Assembly: GCF_004803915.1 (NCBI RefSeq)
Contig: NZ_CP039396.1
Span: 3,286,001-3,350,000 of the forward strand
Direction of reading: 5' to 3'
DNA from: Duncaniella dubosii
GTDB lineage: Bacteria; Bacteroidota; Bacteroidia; Bacteroidales; Muribaculaceae
Length of the DNA stretch: 64,000 nucleotides
Shown here: positions 45,729 to 55,238 of the stretch, one piece after another
Position numbering within the stretch: the stretch's first letter is position 1
How the letters are laid out: each line of letters begins with the position of its first letter
Position numbers and translations under genes: made by a program
The notes under the pieces: model-generated
Databases searched by the model: none
What the model was told of the DNA's origin: nothing
Seen by the model: only the letters and a program-made list of their open reading frames with translations

Positions 45729-47403
45729 CCTGACTTCGTCATTGCGTCACCCTAAACGCCAAAGTGGTCAAAAAGTGGCTTCAGCGACTTGTGCTCGGAA
45801 GTCAGAAGCATTGTACGGGTGAGCATTGAGCCGTTCAATGGCAATCTCAGTCGGATAGTCGTAATGGTTTTCGCTATTTTCAGCACCTTGTCGACACTCA
45901 TGTCCATACCGAGGTTGTAGATGATTCGTTCCAGTTCCTTATAGACCTTATAAGTTATGAAACACAGGCAGACATGCGCTTCAATCCTACGCTCGGTGAA
46001 ATGGAATATCGGTCTGGTCTCGATTGTGCCTTTGGATATGCGAAAAGCACGCTCGACAACCCAAAGTCCCTTGTATTGGGAAACCACATCCTTGGGTTGA
46101 AGATTTGTGTTGGTAACATATCCTTTCAGACCATCCCATTGTTCATCCTCCTTGATTTTCTCCTCGTTTATACTGACGGCCACATCGTTTTCAATCTTAA
46201 GGAATTTGCTGTAACCGCGCCTGTTTATCTTGTCTTTGGTTATCTTGCCTGAAGCATATGCCTTCTTCAACCTCTCCACACCCTTGCTGCGGTTGTAGGC
46301 ATCCTTAGAGGCCCGTCTGGAACTGTATGTCACAATGAGCCTGTCTCCATTGTCAAGTGCCCTCTCATAAAACAGGCCCTCATCGTGTGGTAAGGACAGA
46401 ATCCACTTCCTGACATCGCCGGCATATTTCTTGATGCGGGCACCGACAATGAAACTGTAATTTCCGGAGCGTAGCAGCTCTATATTGCGCTTGATCATGA
46501 ATCCGGAGTCCGCGACAACAATGAAGTCATCAAGGCCGAATCTTCGCTTGAAGTCATCGATGATGGGTATCATCGTGCAGCTCTCATATTGCGCGCCGTT
46601 GAAGATGTTGTAAGCCAGGGGATATCCGTTCTCGCACACAAGGAGTCCCAGAATAATCTGCGTTTCTGCTGTCTTGCCGTCTTTCGAGAACCCCGGGTAC
46701 GCAGCACATCCTCATGGAAACTCTCAAAGTAAAGTGAAGTCACGTCGTAAAACAGCATCTCGACACGGCCTCCGAGCACCATGAACGTATGCTCCACGCT
46801 GACGCGCTGCACGATATCCTTCTGTGTGTTGTATAGTTTGTCCAGATAACGGTATATCCTGTTCAGGCTCACATCCTCATCGAAATGGCTTTTGAGATAT
46901 TCCACCGTTGCCATCTTGCTCATTGGCTGGCAAAGACGCGCGACCACAATATGCCGCAGTATCTCGTCGCCTACCTGATTGAAACCGACGGAGTCATAAA
47001 CCTTGTCGAGAATAAGCCTGGCTCCGTTAAGCAATATGGAGTCGACGTTTGAAAGCATCTCCTCGGCTGCCTCTCTTTCGCGGTCTTCACCCTCAGAACC
47101 CTCAAAATCCAGCTCCCGTATGCCGAGATGGGATTTAATCCATTCACGGCCTTCAAGACATAACCGCTCTATCTCTGTCTCATCGCATGAAACGCCGACA
47201 GTGTGCAACTCTTTGAACTTGCCACCGTGCTTGTCGACCACTACCACGCTTGTCGTGCCCGACCTGTTCTTCTTTCTGCGGACAAACATGCCGCAAATAT
47301 AGTGATTTTCTTCGGTTGCGTCACCCTAAATCACCCTTCGCTTACACTAATCCCCTGATATTCAGCATGCGCATTTTTCAGCAATCAAAAAGTGACGAAG
47401 TCA
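45729..47403 (-). mobile_element. IS1634-like insertion sequence
   Basis: About 1675 bp, with inverted ends cctgacttcgtca (45729-45741) and tgacgaagtca (47393-47403; a further gg at 47404-47405 would complete the 13-base match but also belongs to the repeat). It encodes one transposase and is flanked by an identical 44-bp direct repeat. Long, variable target duplications are a known feature of the IS1634 family. Inserted between the barrel gene and mobV. Confidence 0.72.
45752..47289 (-). pseudogene. IS1634-like transposase, frameshifted
   Basis: The first frame (47289 on) holds MFVRRKKNRSGTTSVVVVDKHG and ends in MLFYDVTSLYFESF. At the CCCC/GGG tract 46691-46697 one base is missing. The second frame continues GFSKDGKTAETQIILGLLVCENGYPLAYNIFNG, IIDDFKRRFGLDDFIVVADSGFM and a GLWVVERAFRISK box with the catalytic Glu. 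The DDE residues are D (YDVTS), D (ADSG) and E (VVERAF). Restored length about 512 residues. Confidence 0.78.
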
Positions 47404-47447
47404 GGAGCCACAAGTTTTTTGCCTGTGGCTCCTTTTTTGAATTATTT
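47404..47447. repeat. Right 44-bp direct repeat of the IS1634-like element
   Basis: Identical to 45685-45728. It carries the terminator of mobV (stop at 47477). One of the two copies must be a product of the insertion. Confidence 0.75.
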
Positions 47448-47476
47448 AATTCCGAAGCCTCGCTTTACCGTCTGTG

Positions 47477-49066
47477 TCAGCCGTTGCCATTGGTCTTTGA
47501 GCCATTGGAATATCCGGATGCCATTGACATGGAGATGGAATTTGTTGTCCGTGGGGTCTCGCTTGATTTGTACCTTTGCCCCGAAGCGTCCACCTCTCTC
47601 CGCTGGAACGGATAATAGAGTGTCGTGCCTGACTTTAAGACATATTCATTCATTGAGAGAAGCCCCTTTATGGAGTTGTCATTCAATCCCACGTCCTGAC
47701 ATTCCTCTATCGCCGGAAGCATAGCAACAGCATCGGGAAAGAACTTGACGAAGTTACCAATCTTCCATTCATAGCTGCGGACGGTGTCTGCCTCATGTTC
47801 TTTCTGCCGTCTCAGGCTATCCGATAGATTGGATATTTCACGGTGTAAATCCCGCTCCCGCGCCTCTGCACGGTCTTTCATCTCGCGGATTTCATCATCC
47901 TTTCTGACAATCTCGGCTTCAAGCCTCTTGGTCTTGCTCCCGGTGAATATATTGGCGATGTTGCTGCCGAGTTCCTTGCGTTGCGCATCCCGCTCGGCTT
48001 TCGCCTCATCGCGCTCACGGATGGCGTTCCGGGCTTCTTTTCTCGCCTCGTCAGTCTGAGCCTCGTATGCCTTTTTCTCGGCGGTCAGCCTGTCGGTATC
48101 CTCTGCAAGCCCTTTCCGTTGCTCCGCAAGTCTGACGGATTCCTCCGACAGTCCTGCGTTGGTATCGGCAAGCGATTTGTTTTCGGCGGCGAGAGAAGAA
48201 TTAGCCTCGGTCAACCTGGAATTTTCGGAATAGAGTTCATTGTTCTGCTGCCGTATCTCCTCGTTGACCTGCGTGAGCATTTTCTTCCGGGTGTCGAGGG
48301 CGGTTGTCCGGCACTCAAGGCTCTCCACTTTGCTCTCAAGAGATTTTTTCTCTTTATCGAGTTTCCTTTTCTCAATGGAGAGATTGCCGATGTCTTCTTC
48401 AAGACCTTTCTTCTTCACCATGCAGTCGCGGTAATATTCGTGCTGCCCGATGTGCCGCGCCTCGGAACCACGGATACCACGCTCCAGACCGTATTTCGCC
48501 ATAGCCTCGGCATAGATGTCCTGATAGCGGCTCATCTTTCCGCGCTCCATTATGTCGTCGGCGCACAGCCTCGGACGGTTGGCGGCTTTTGTGCGGTAAC
48601 GCTTCTTTGCTGTCGCCTCCCTCGCTTTCTTCTTTCTCTCGGCGGTCACTATCGGAACGACGGCGATGTGAAGATGCGGAGTGCGCTCGTCCATGTGCAG
48701 TGCGGCTCCGACAACATTGTCGCCGCCGAATGTGTCGCGCGCCCACTTTATGTTGTCGGCAATCCACTCGTCGAGCTTGCCGCTGTCGATGATTTTCTGC
48801 ATACCTTCGTTGTCGGAGGTCATAACCAAGTTGAGGCACCGAACCTGCCTGTCGGAGATTTTGCGGGTAATCCCTGCATTGGATATACGGTGTTCGACAG
48901 CCGCCGCAAGCCCGGTTATCCCGTCGGGATATTCGACCAGATTGCAGCGGTTGAGATGCGTCCTCGCCAGGTCCGCGTTTTCGGGATGGGCGGTGCGCTC
49001 GATATGCTTGGCTATCGAGTTCAGTGACGAGTTCGCCTTGATGATGTGTAACACTGCGTAGCTCAT
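47477..49066 (-). CDS. MobV-family relaxase (Pre/Mob)
   Basis: 529 residues. N-terminal relaxase domain: MSYAVLHIIKANSSLNSIAKH, HIERTAHPENAD and the metal triad HMDERTPHLHI (H124, H131, H133). After about residue 210 comes a long coiled coil (KGLEEDIGNLSIEKRKLDKEKKS ... AERDAQRKELGSN) and a Ser/Asn-rich tail. It nicks oriT and pilots transfer of IME2. It is of a different relaxase type from that of IME1. The 398-base gap before DUF3987 probably contains its oriT. Confidence 0.85.
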   Translation of the reverse strand: MSYAVLHIIKANSSLNSIAKHIERTAHPENADLARTHLNRCNLVEYPDGITGLAAAVEHRISNAGITRKISDRQVRCLNLVMTSDNEGMQKIIDSGKLDEWIADNIKWARDTFGGDNVVGAALHMDERTPHLHIAVVPIVTAERKKKAREATAKKRYRTKAANRPRLCADDIMERGKMSRYQDIYAEAMAKYGLERGIRGSEARHIGQHEYYRDCMVKKKGLEEDIGNLSIEKRKLDKEKKSLESKVESLECRTTALDTRKKMLTQVNEEIRQQNNELYSENSRLTEANSSLAAENKSLADTNAGLSEESVRLAEQRKGLAEDTDRLTAEKKAYEAQTDEARKEARNAIRERDEAKAERDAQRKELGSNIANIFTGSKTKRLEAEIVRKDDEIREMKDRAEARERDLHREISNLSDSLRRQKEHEADTVRSYEWKIGNFVKFFPDAVAMLPAIEECQDVGLNDNSIKGLLSMNEYVLKSGTTLYYPFQRREVDASGQRYKSSETPRTTNSISMSMASGYSNGSKTNGNG

Positions 49067-49464
49067 AGGCGGACGAGTTTAAGTTGCGGAGCAATCGGAG
49101 TGTACGGCTTTCTGTTAAGCCGTTCCGGGGTTTCCAAAGGGGTTGACCTCTTTGGCATATTGGGGACATTTTCAGCGTATCGGAACGATATGCGGCTCGG
49201 AAAATTCCCTAATATGCTAAGGAATTTCCGGATGGCGTAATTTCCGTGCCGCCACTGCACGGATGGTACTGCACTGCCATAGCAGTGATGCACCGCTATA
49301 ACCACTGCACTGAATGCAATGGTTTCTTCAATGAAAAAAGAATGTTTCACGGGATTTCAGTTTTGGATTTACCCCCTGGCACTTTCGGCATTTTGGCATA
49401 AAGGGAAGCGTAAGCATCTCTGTCAGAAATGCCAAAGTGCCAATAATGCCAAGGGGTAGATGGG
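49067..49464. other. Gap between mobV and DUF3987: candidate oriT plus box array
   Basis: No gene. An imperfect inverted repeat cggaaaattcc (49198-49208) / ggaatttccg (49221-49230) lies 130-160 bases before mobV, a candidate oriT. The DUF3987-proximal end holds the six-box array. Confidence 0.45.
49378..49450. repeat. Inverted six-box array behind DUF3987, IME2
   Basis: ggc at 49378, 49387 and 49395, and gcc at 49431, 49439 and 49448: steps of 9, 8 and 8, 9 bases, inverted about 49414. Read in the DUF3987 direction the boxes are ttggcatta, ttggcactt, tggcatttc, then after a gap the reverse forms: the same ATT-ACT-ATT order as in IME1. It starts 14 bases after the stop codon. Confidence 0.6.
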
Positions 49465-51009
49465 TTATAACTTGGTGTAATTTCCGTGGGTGTTGCGGGT
49501 GAAAAGCACTCCCTTTCTGTCTCTGAGGAATCTCTTGAAACTGCGCTCGGGCATACCGCATTTCCCGGCGATCGCCACGCCCTCGGCGGTGGTGAAGCCG
49601 TCGGGAAGTTCCGAAAGGACGGCAAGCTGCAGCTCGGTCAGGGCATCCTCGCTGATGATGCCCTGCACCTTTGAGGCACTTATGCGAAAATACTCCGCAA
49701 GGCGTATCGCCCTCTCCACAGTGTCCACATCTATCTGTTTTTTCTCACTGCCGCACGCCCAATCGGAGAGGGCCAGCAAGAGAGAAAAGCGGATAGCGTA
49801 GATTTCGAGTTTGCTTGCAATGGATGTAAGGGTATCACTCCCGTCGGCGTTGCAACGGTCGGTCTGCTCGTTCTGCCACTGATAGAGGCGGTCGAGAGCG
49901 TCCGATGAAAATGGAACATCTTCGGATATTATCTCTCCGTCTGCGTCCACCTTGGGAACAATGTCGATAAGCCGGAAAAGGATGCCGTGCCATTCTGCGG
50001 CGATGTCAAAAGAAGGCATCCGGCGACTCCGGTTCCATTTAGGCTTCGTCTGGTCGGACGGGAATACATAGAGTATGCGCTCCATGAATCCGTTGGCGTT
50101 GCGGTTCCCGGCGGCAAGGTCGGTCAAAACCTTCGGCTGGATAGTTCCGATTACGCAAAGGAACGGATTGCGGATAAACACGCCGCTCTGACTGCCTTTG
50201 CGGTCAGACATGGCAACCTTGTGGTTGAACACCGACATCCAGAACTCCGATTCAGAGCCGTTGTTGTAGCGGTTGAAGTTCTTGACCCATCCGGCAAGCT
50301 CGTCATACATCAGGATCAGTCCACGACTGTTTTCCGACAATATGCGGTGAACCGCCTCGTTGGTCACATCCTGCATCATGAAGCGGATGCGGTGCGGCTC
50401 AACGGGATTGAGGTTGTAGCCGTTTGGAATCCTTTCTTTCGGCGGCAGCTCCATCGCAGCGTTGTAGCGTTTCAACGCCTCTGCGAACTGTGCCGCTTTC
50501 TCCGCGTCGTGGTCGATGAGCGGTTGCATGACATAACTCAGCGGATGGCTCTTGCACACTCCGGGACATCCGACAAGGGCAACGAAAAGAATAGCATATT
50601 CTTTCCATCCTGCCATAGCCTCGGCGTGATGGGTGTTGCCTATTACCGCCGCCATTGCCGAAAGCATCGCTCCAGCCATGTAGTCAACAGGGAAACCGAG
50701 AGTGGCGTTTGCCTCCTTGATGATTTCCTGTAATCTTGACGGCAGGACATCAATCGGGAACTGATTGGTTTTCTTGCTGTTGTCTGTGTCTGCAATCAAG
50801 TACTCGGAGGTTGACGGAGGTACAGACTGACTGTTCAGTCGGTCAGGAGCATGATTTGTCACTTCCTCATTTTCGTGACAAGTCACTTGTGTATCTGTGA
50901 TTGCAGGTGTATCACTGACATCATTGTTTTTCTTTTTGACGGAGGTTTTCTTCTTATTGCCTTTTGGCTTTGAGGCTGTCTTTACTGATGATTCGGTTTC
51001 TTTTTTCAT
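49465..51009 (-). CDS. DUF3987 P-loop protein of IME2
   Basis: 514 residues. The first 80 are basic then Ser/Thr/Asn-rich, followed by the domain shared with IME1: FPVDYMAGAMLSAMAAVIGNTHHA, Walker A-like GCPGVCKSHP, Walker B-like GLILMYDELAGWVKNFNRYN and a C-terminal winged helix (FTTAEGVAIAGKCGMPERSFKRFL). Both copies have Cys instead of Gly in the P-loop, so the change is a family trait. The start overlaps the HTH gene by 4 bases. Likely part of the element's DNA-processing module. Confidence 0.84.
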   Translation of the reverse strand: MKKETESSVKTASKPKGNKKKTSVKKKNNDVSDTPAITDTQVTCHENEEVTNHAPDRLNSQSVPPSTSEYLIADTDNSKKTNQFPIDVLPSRLQEIIKEANATLGFPVDYMAGAMLSAMAAVIGNTHHAEAMAGWKEYAILFVALVGCPGVCKSHPLSYVMQPLIDHDAEKAAQFAEALKRYNAAMELPPKERIPNGYNLNPVEPHRIRFMMQDVTNEAVHRILSENSRGLILMYDELAGWVKNFNRYNNGSESEFWMSVFNHKVAMSDRKGSQSGVFIRNPFLCVIGTIQPKVLTDLAAGNRNANGFMERILYVFPSDQTKPKWNRSRRMPSFDIAAEWHGILFRLIDIVPKVDADGEIISEDVPFSSDALDRLYQWQNEQTDRCNADGSDTLTSIASKLEIYAIRFSLLLALSDWACGSEKKQIDVDTVERAIRLAEYFRISASKVQGIISEDALTELQLAVLSELPDGFTTAEGVAIAGKCGMPERSFKRFLRDRKGVLFTRNTHGNYTKL

Positions 51010-51392
51010 CGGCTACCTCCTTTCTTCTTTGGTCTGTCTTCCGCATTCAGCACGCCTACGGCTTTGCCGTTGACAAGTCTGCTTTCAGCCCAGCTCAGCA
51101 ACTCTGATTCCTTGAAGTGAAGCTTATTGTTGAATTTCCAGTGCGGTATGGTCCCGTTGCTCGTTTCCTTGTAGAGCTGCCCGATTTTCATGGGATAGCC
51201 GTTTTCGTTCAGGAACTCGAGTGCTTCGGTCACTTTCAGCCCATCGGGATCCCGCTTTTTTGATTTTGCGGAAGCGTTGGCGAGTGTCGCCAGCACTCCC
51301 GATTCAGCAAGGCAGTCCTTGACCGCGTCTTTCAGGAGGCGCTTCAGAACCTCGATGAAAGGAAGATTCAGGTAATCTGTAATTGTGTTCAT
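51006..51392 (-). CDS. Helix-turn-helix (excisionase-like) protein of IME2
   Basis: 128 residues from Met 51392 (MNTITDYLNLPFIEVL); an in-frame Met at 51440 adds 16 Thr/Pro/Asn-rich residues. C-terminal winged HTH: LKVTEALEFLNENGYPMKIGQLYKETSNGTIPHWKFNNKLHFKESELLSW. It precedes and overlaps DUF3987 by 4 bases, like the IME1 gene at 5763-6080. A -7 box TAATTTTG lies upstream on the minus strand at 51567-51574. Confidence 0.75.
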   Translation of the reverse strand: MNTITDYLNLPFIEVLKRLLKDAVKDCLAESGVLATLANASAKSKKRDPDGLKVTEALEFLNENGYPMKIGQLYKETSNGTIPHWKFNNKLHFKESELLSWAESRLVNGKAVGVLNAEDRPKKKGGSR

Positions 51393-51440
51393 TTGGATAG
51401 GGGGATTAGTGGTTTGGGGATTTGTTTTTTTCTCACGCAT

Positions 51441-52075
51441 CAGTTTTCGGATGATAAGTGATATGCCGTATGTTCAACATACTCTTGGTGGGTGTCGTCA
51501 GATCATAGTGATAGCGTCTGTCAGCCCGATGACTACACCCGGAGGATTAAAGGCTGGCGGACACTGCAAAATTAATACAGGACTTGCGTCCTTCTGAGGT
51601 GCGTAAAGGCGAATATCATTGAAATGTCTACGGGCTATATGTTTTGTTGCCCTTCCGGACGAGCAATAAAAAAGCGGGGCCGCGCCGATATGTCTTTCCT
51701 GACATGCCTTTGGCGAGGTCTCGTTATTATGTTTTCAGTCCTTACTTGATATATTTCCGATTAATGAATAATCGCCCTTGTCGCAAGGGGTGTGGCAGGG
51801 GTGCGTCAACCGTCACCGCCCTGCCGGGTCGGTGCTTCGCGTTGCCGCATGGGGTCAGGGCTACTGCCACCTAACCACTTTGATATTTTTCCAACAAAAG
51901 AAAAAACGGAATTGTTCAGCGGTGTCCGGTTTATTCCGGCGATTGCCGATGTGTGTCTTTCTTTCCTGACGGATATGATTCCGTCACGGCCGCGAAGTTA
52001 CGAAACGGGGTCGATATATGCAAGTTTTTTGAACCCAGGAGGGCCAATCTGCGTAATGAAGCTGTTTTTGACGGG
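51441..52075. other. 635-bp gene-free, GC-rich folded stretch
   Basis: Holds the minus-strand -7 box at 51567-51574 for the HTH-DUF3987 operon, an imperfect inverted repeat at about 51486-51541 (gggtgtcgtca / tgactacaccc), and nested short stems at 51792-51870 (gtggcag/ctgccac enclosing ggcaggg/ccctgcc). No convincing gene in either direction. Confidence 0.5.
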
Positions 52076-52879
52076 CTATTTCAGCAGTTTTCTGTCGTTG
52101 TCGCCGCTTTCAAGTACGCTCATCTGATGGATGGCGATTTGATTGAGCTTGATGAGCCGCTCATGCTGTGGCATTCCCTGTTCAATGAATACAGCGTTGA
52201 GATTCTCCATGTTGGAAAGGCATATAAGTTCGTTTATGGAGGCGTAATCCCGGATATTGCCTTTGAGGTCGGGATTGGCGTCACGCCACTGTTTTGCAGT
52301 CATGCCGAACATGGCTACATTCAGCACATCGGCTTCATTGGCATAAATGATGCTCGCCTGAGCCTTTGTTATCTCGGCAGGTATGAGATTATGCTTGATG
52401 GCATCGGTGTGAATTCTATAGTTTATCTTGGACAGCTCACGCTTAGCAGACCAGCCGATAAGACGCTGTTCTTCCTCTTTGAGACGCTGAAATTCCTTGA
52501 CGATATAAACCTTGAATTCAGGACTTATCCACATTGCGAACTCAAACGCAATGTCCTTATGGGCATATGTGCCACCATAACGCCCCGCTTTTGCTTGCAA
52601 TGAGACCGCGTTGGTCCTCGCAACGAATTCCTTTACGCTTATTTTGAAGTTATTAAGACCTGCATGATTTCTAATTGTGGCGAATTCGCCATAATTAAAA
52701 TTTGGATTATATACCTTTTCCCAAATGCCGATAAACTCCAAGGTATTTCGGTTGCGCAGCCAGTCGGTGATGAAGAAGTCCCCATCTTTGGCACGCATCA
52801 TGTCAGTAAGACAGATGTAATCTTCTCCGTTGACTTTCACAACGTTGACCTCAGTATCTTTTACTGTGATTTTTGTCAT
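52076..52879 (-). CDS. KilA-N domain protein
   Basis: 267 residues. The N-terminal KilA-N fold is recognised by VNGEDYICLTDMMRAKDGDFFITDWLRNRNTLEFIGIWE and GRYGGTYAHKDIAFEFAMWISPEFKVYIVKEFQRLKEEE. The C-terminal part is helical. KilA-N proteins bind DNA and are common in phages and mobile elements, often as regulators. The two -7 boxes at 53005-53012 and 53130-53137 lie upstream on its strand. It is not part of the DUF3987 operon. Confidence 0.82.
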   Translation of the reverse strand: MTKITVKDTEVNVVKVNGEDYICLTDMMRAKDGDFFITDWLRNRNTLEFIGIWEKVYNPNFNYGEFATIRNHAGLNNFKISVKEFVARTNAVSLQAKAGRYGGTYAHKDIAFEFAMWISPEFKVYIVKEFQRLKEEEQRLIGWSAKRELSKINYRIHTDAIKHNLIPAEITKAQASIIYANEADVLNVAMFGMTAKQWRDANPDLKGNIRDYASINELICLSNMENLNAVFIEQGMPQHERLIKLNQIAIHQMSVLESGDNDRKLLK

Positions 52880-53004
52880 CTCTCGTAAATTTTAATGTAT
52901 CGAAATCGGTACTTTTGGCAGATTGGACTGAAAGTATTACCTTTGCAGTGTTGATTCCCGTAGCCCTGACTCGTCAAGCTATCGGGTTTAGTTTTTTGTA
53001 TCTG

Positions 53005-53035
53005 CAAAGATAATCATTTTCATCGGATTGGGCAA
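53005..53035 (-). promoter_or_regulatory. Promoter for the KilA-N gene
   Basis: Minus-strand -7 box TATCTTTG (53005-53012) and a TTG about 20 bases upstream (near 53033). Start of transcription would fall near 52995, about 115 bases before the ATG. Confidence 0.55.
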
Positions 53036-53042
53036 CAGTGAG

Positions 53043-53074
53043 AAAAAGGACACCGGGTATCCCTCCCGATGTCC
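53043..53074 (-). terminator. Terminator after the IME2 integrase
   Basis: On the minus strand ggacatcggg pairs with cccggtgtcc and runs into T5 (53043-53047). It lies about 130 bases beyond the integrase stop and also just behind a separate promoter at 53130. Confidence 0.65.
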
Positions 53075-53129
53075 AACCACTAATCCGCGTCAGGATGAAA
53101 CAATAACATGATGACTGCGAATCTTGATG

Positions 53130-53137
53130 CAAAGGTA
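53130..53137 (-). promoter_or_regulatory. -7 box of a possible small RNA
   Basis: Minus-strand TACCTTTG with a TTG about 20 bases upstream. Transcription from here would reach the terminator at 53043-53074 after about 80 bases, with no open frame between. Confidence 0.35.
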
Positions 53138-53558
53138 GTGTTTTTCAGCCGTATGCACAACTCTATAACAACATAAAGAGCCAAAGCGCCGGAAATGCCA
53201 TGGGCTATTTTGCCGTTTCCGTGTCAAACGCGACTTTGCCGAGTTTGTTTATGGCTTTCTGTTTGCGCTGGTCGATCACATGAAGATATTTCTCAGTCAT
53301 CTTGATGCTCGCGTGTCCGAGAAGAGAGGATACTGTCTTTATGTCGGTTCCGGCATTCAGAAGATTTACGGCGAAACTGTGCCGGGCGCAGTGCCATGTG
53401 ATGCTCTTCTTGATTCCTGCGTTCTTCACCCATCGGGCGAGATGCTTTCTCGCCGTACCCTTGTGAGGCAGGTCGAATATTCTCTCCTCGGGTTATCAGT
53501 ACAACCGTCCGCGACAGCAGGTATAGCTTAAAAAAATAGCCGTCCAGGTTTTGGGCGG

Positions 53559-55160
53559 CTATTTTTGTGAGAGTTTCCAGCGGTCGGGAAGCAGGTCGCG
53601 GTATTTTTCGATCGGGGTGTTTGGCGGCCATGCGGCACATCGGTCGATTATGTCGCAGAAGTAGTCGAAGACGTTGACTCCGCAGCGGTGGCAGGTGATC
53701 GCAAGAGAGTGGTACAGGGCGGCGGCTTCGGCTCCGGAGTGGGAGCCGATTGTAAGTCGGCGACGGGTCAGGGATATGTAGCGGTTGATTCGCTCGACTT
53801 CGTTGTTGTCGAGTCTGTAGGTGGGTGAGGCAAAGATGCGTGGTATCTCGTCCCATTGTTTGAGTGCATGTTCGGTGGCGGCGAGCAGCGGGTCGTCGGG
53901 TGGCACGCCGATGCGGTCTTTGACTGCTGTCAGTCTCATGCGGATTTTCTCGAGCATCACCTTGGAGTATCGTTGTCTCCACTCAAGGTGCTTTCCCGCC
54001 GTCCATCCGTCTTTGCCTATGCGGTGCTGATGCTCGAAGTGGTAAAGGAGTCCGAAGAGCTTTGCTATTTCCTGCGCCTTTGGATTGTCTTTCAGATCGA
54101 GAAACTTTCGCTTGATGTGCTGCAGGCATGGCAAGCGTTTTATCCCGCTCATCCCACCGATTCCGATATGCCGGTATCCCGAGTAATAGTCGCACTGGAA
54201 GGCTCCGTTGAAGCCTTTTATGTGTTGCTCGAAGACTTCGGCCGAGCGGGAGCCGTCGTCATAGAAGAAGTACACAAGCCCGGTTGTCATGCCGACGAAC
54301 ACCCATATGTAGCCTTTCTTGATCTTTCTTCCCGAAGGAGTTGCCACCTGCAGCCGCACTTTCTGATAGGTCTCGTCACCGCAGATATAATTGTCCGCGA
54401 CTATTGCCTGACCCAGCGCCTTGTATAGATTTTCCAGATGTACCCTTACCTTACTTACGAGCTTCTGTGCGGTGCCTTTGTCAAGGTCGAAGCCGTGGGC
54501 ACGGAAGTATTCGACAGCATTTTCAAGTGGCATGCAGTGGAGATAGCGTAGCTCGGCGAGTCCGGCTATGAAGGAAGATGTATACTGCGAGTTAAGCAGC
54601 GGTGTGGCGGGTGCGGAACCTTTGTATATTTTCTCGTCCTGCACGTATTTTCTGACCTTGTAGATAATTTTTTTGAAGCGCATCGGCTCCATGACGTAGC
54701 GCACGACATCGCACTCGCCGATAAACGTCGCCGCCTCGGGATTGAAGTCCGGACTGTCAGGCTCCACTATAATGGTCTCCACCTCACACTCCGGATGCGT
54801 CTTCCTTTTGGCGCCGTTGTTGGTACGTTTCTTCTCTGGCTTCTGCTGTCGAGTTTCGGATGTGGCAGGAGTCGTCACCGGTTTCTTCTGACGCTCCGAC
54901 GGCGAGCCCTGCAGACGCTGCACTGCCTGACGCGCGGCTTTCTCTTTGCTCAGTTCCGCACTTTTGCCTTTCATAGCCTCCTCCATTGAGGCCATTTGCT
55001 TGCGCAGTTCATCTACAGTCGCCACAAGCTTCTCGTTGGTCGACTGCAGCTTTTCATTGGATAAAGTAAGCGAGCTGACAGAGGCCAACGCCTCGTCGAG
55101 CCGCCCTTGAAGGAACTCGATCTGACGTTGCAGAAACTCTATCAACTCGTTCTTTTTCAT
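53559..55160 (-). CDS. tnpC: IS66 transposase TnpC
   Basis: 533 residues, intact. N-terminal leucine-zipper coiled coil (FLQRQIEFLQGRLDEALASVSSL), basic linker, zinc-finger-like region, then the DDE catalytic core: D in VADNYICGDETYQKVR, D in FQCDYYSGYRHIG and E in LDNNEVERINRYISL. The usual IS66 C-terminal motif (WPPNTPIEKYRDLLPDRWK) is present. It is the last gene of the tnpA-tnpB-tnpC operon of the element. Confidence 0.92.
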   Translation of the reverse strand: MKKNELIEFLQRQIEFLQGRLDEALASVSSLTLSNEKLQSTNEKLVATVDELRKQMASMEEAMKGKSAELSKEKAARQAVQRLQGSPSERQKKPVTTPATSETRQQKPEKKRTNNGAKRKTHPECEVETIIVEPDSPDFNPEAATFIGECDVVRYVMEPMRFKKIIYKVRKYVQDEKIYKGSAPATPLLNSQYTSSFIAGLAELRYLHCMPLENAVEYFRAHGFDLDKGTAQKLVSKVRVHLENLYKALGQAIVADNYICGDETYQKVRLQVATPSGRKIKKGYIWVFVGMTTGLVYFFYDDGSRSAEVFEQHIKGFNGAFQCDYYSGYRHIGIGGMSGIKRLPCLQHIKRKFLDLKDNPKAQEIAKLFGLLYHFEHQHRIGKDGWTAGKHLEWRQRYSKVMLEKIRMRLTAVKDRIGVPPDDPLLAATEHALKQWDEIPRIFASPTYRLDNNEVERINRYISLTRRRLTIGSHSGAEAAALYHSLAITCHRCGVNVFDYFCDIIDRCAAWPPNTPIEKYRDLLPDRWKLSQK

Positions 55161-55238
55161 GGTGTAAAGTTACAAAAAATATCTGACATTTGCAACTTTC
55201 CACGCCATTTATTTATTTGATTAACAAATTATTAAGCC

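Noticed and set aside
47981..49027. Long open frame of 348 codons opposite mobV
   Set aside because: Shadow of the high-GC coiled-coil coding strand; the mobV frame has the relaxase motifs.
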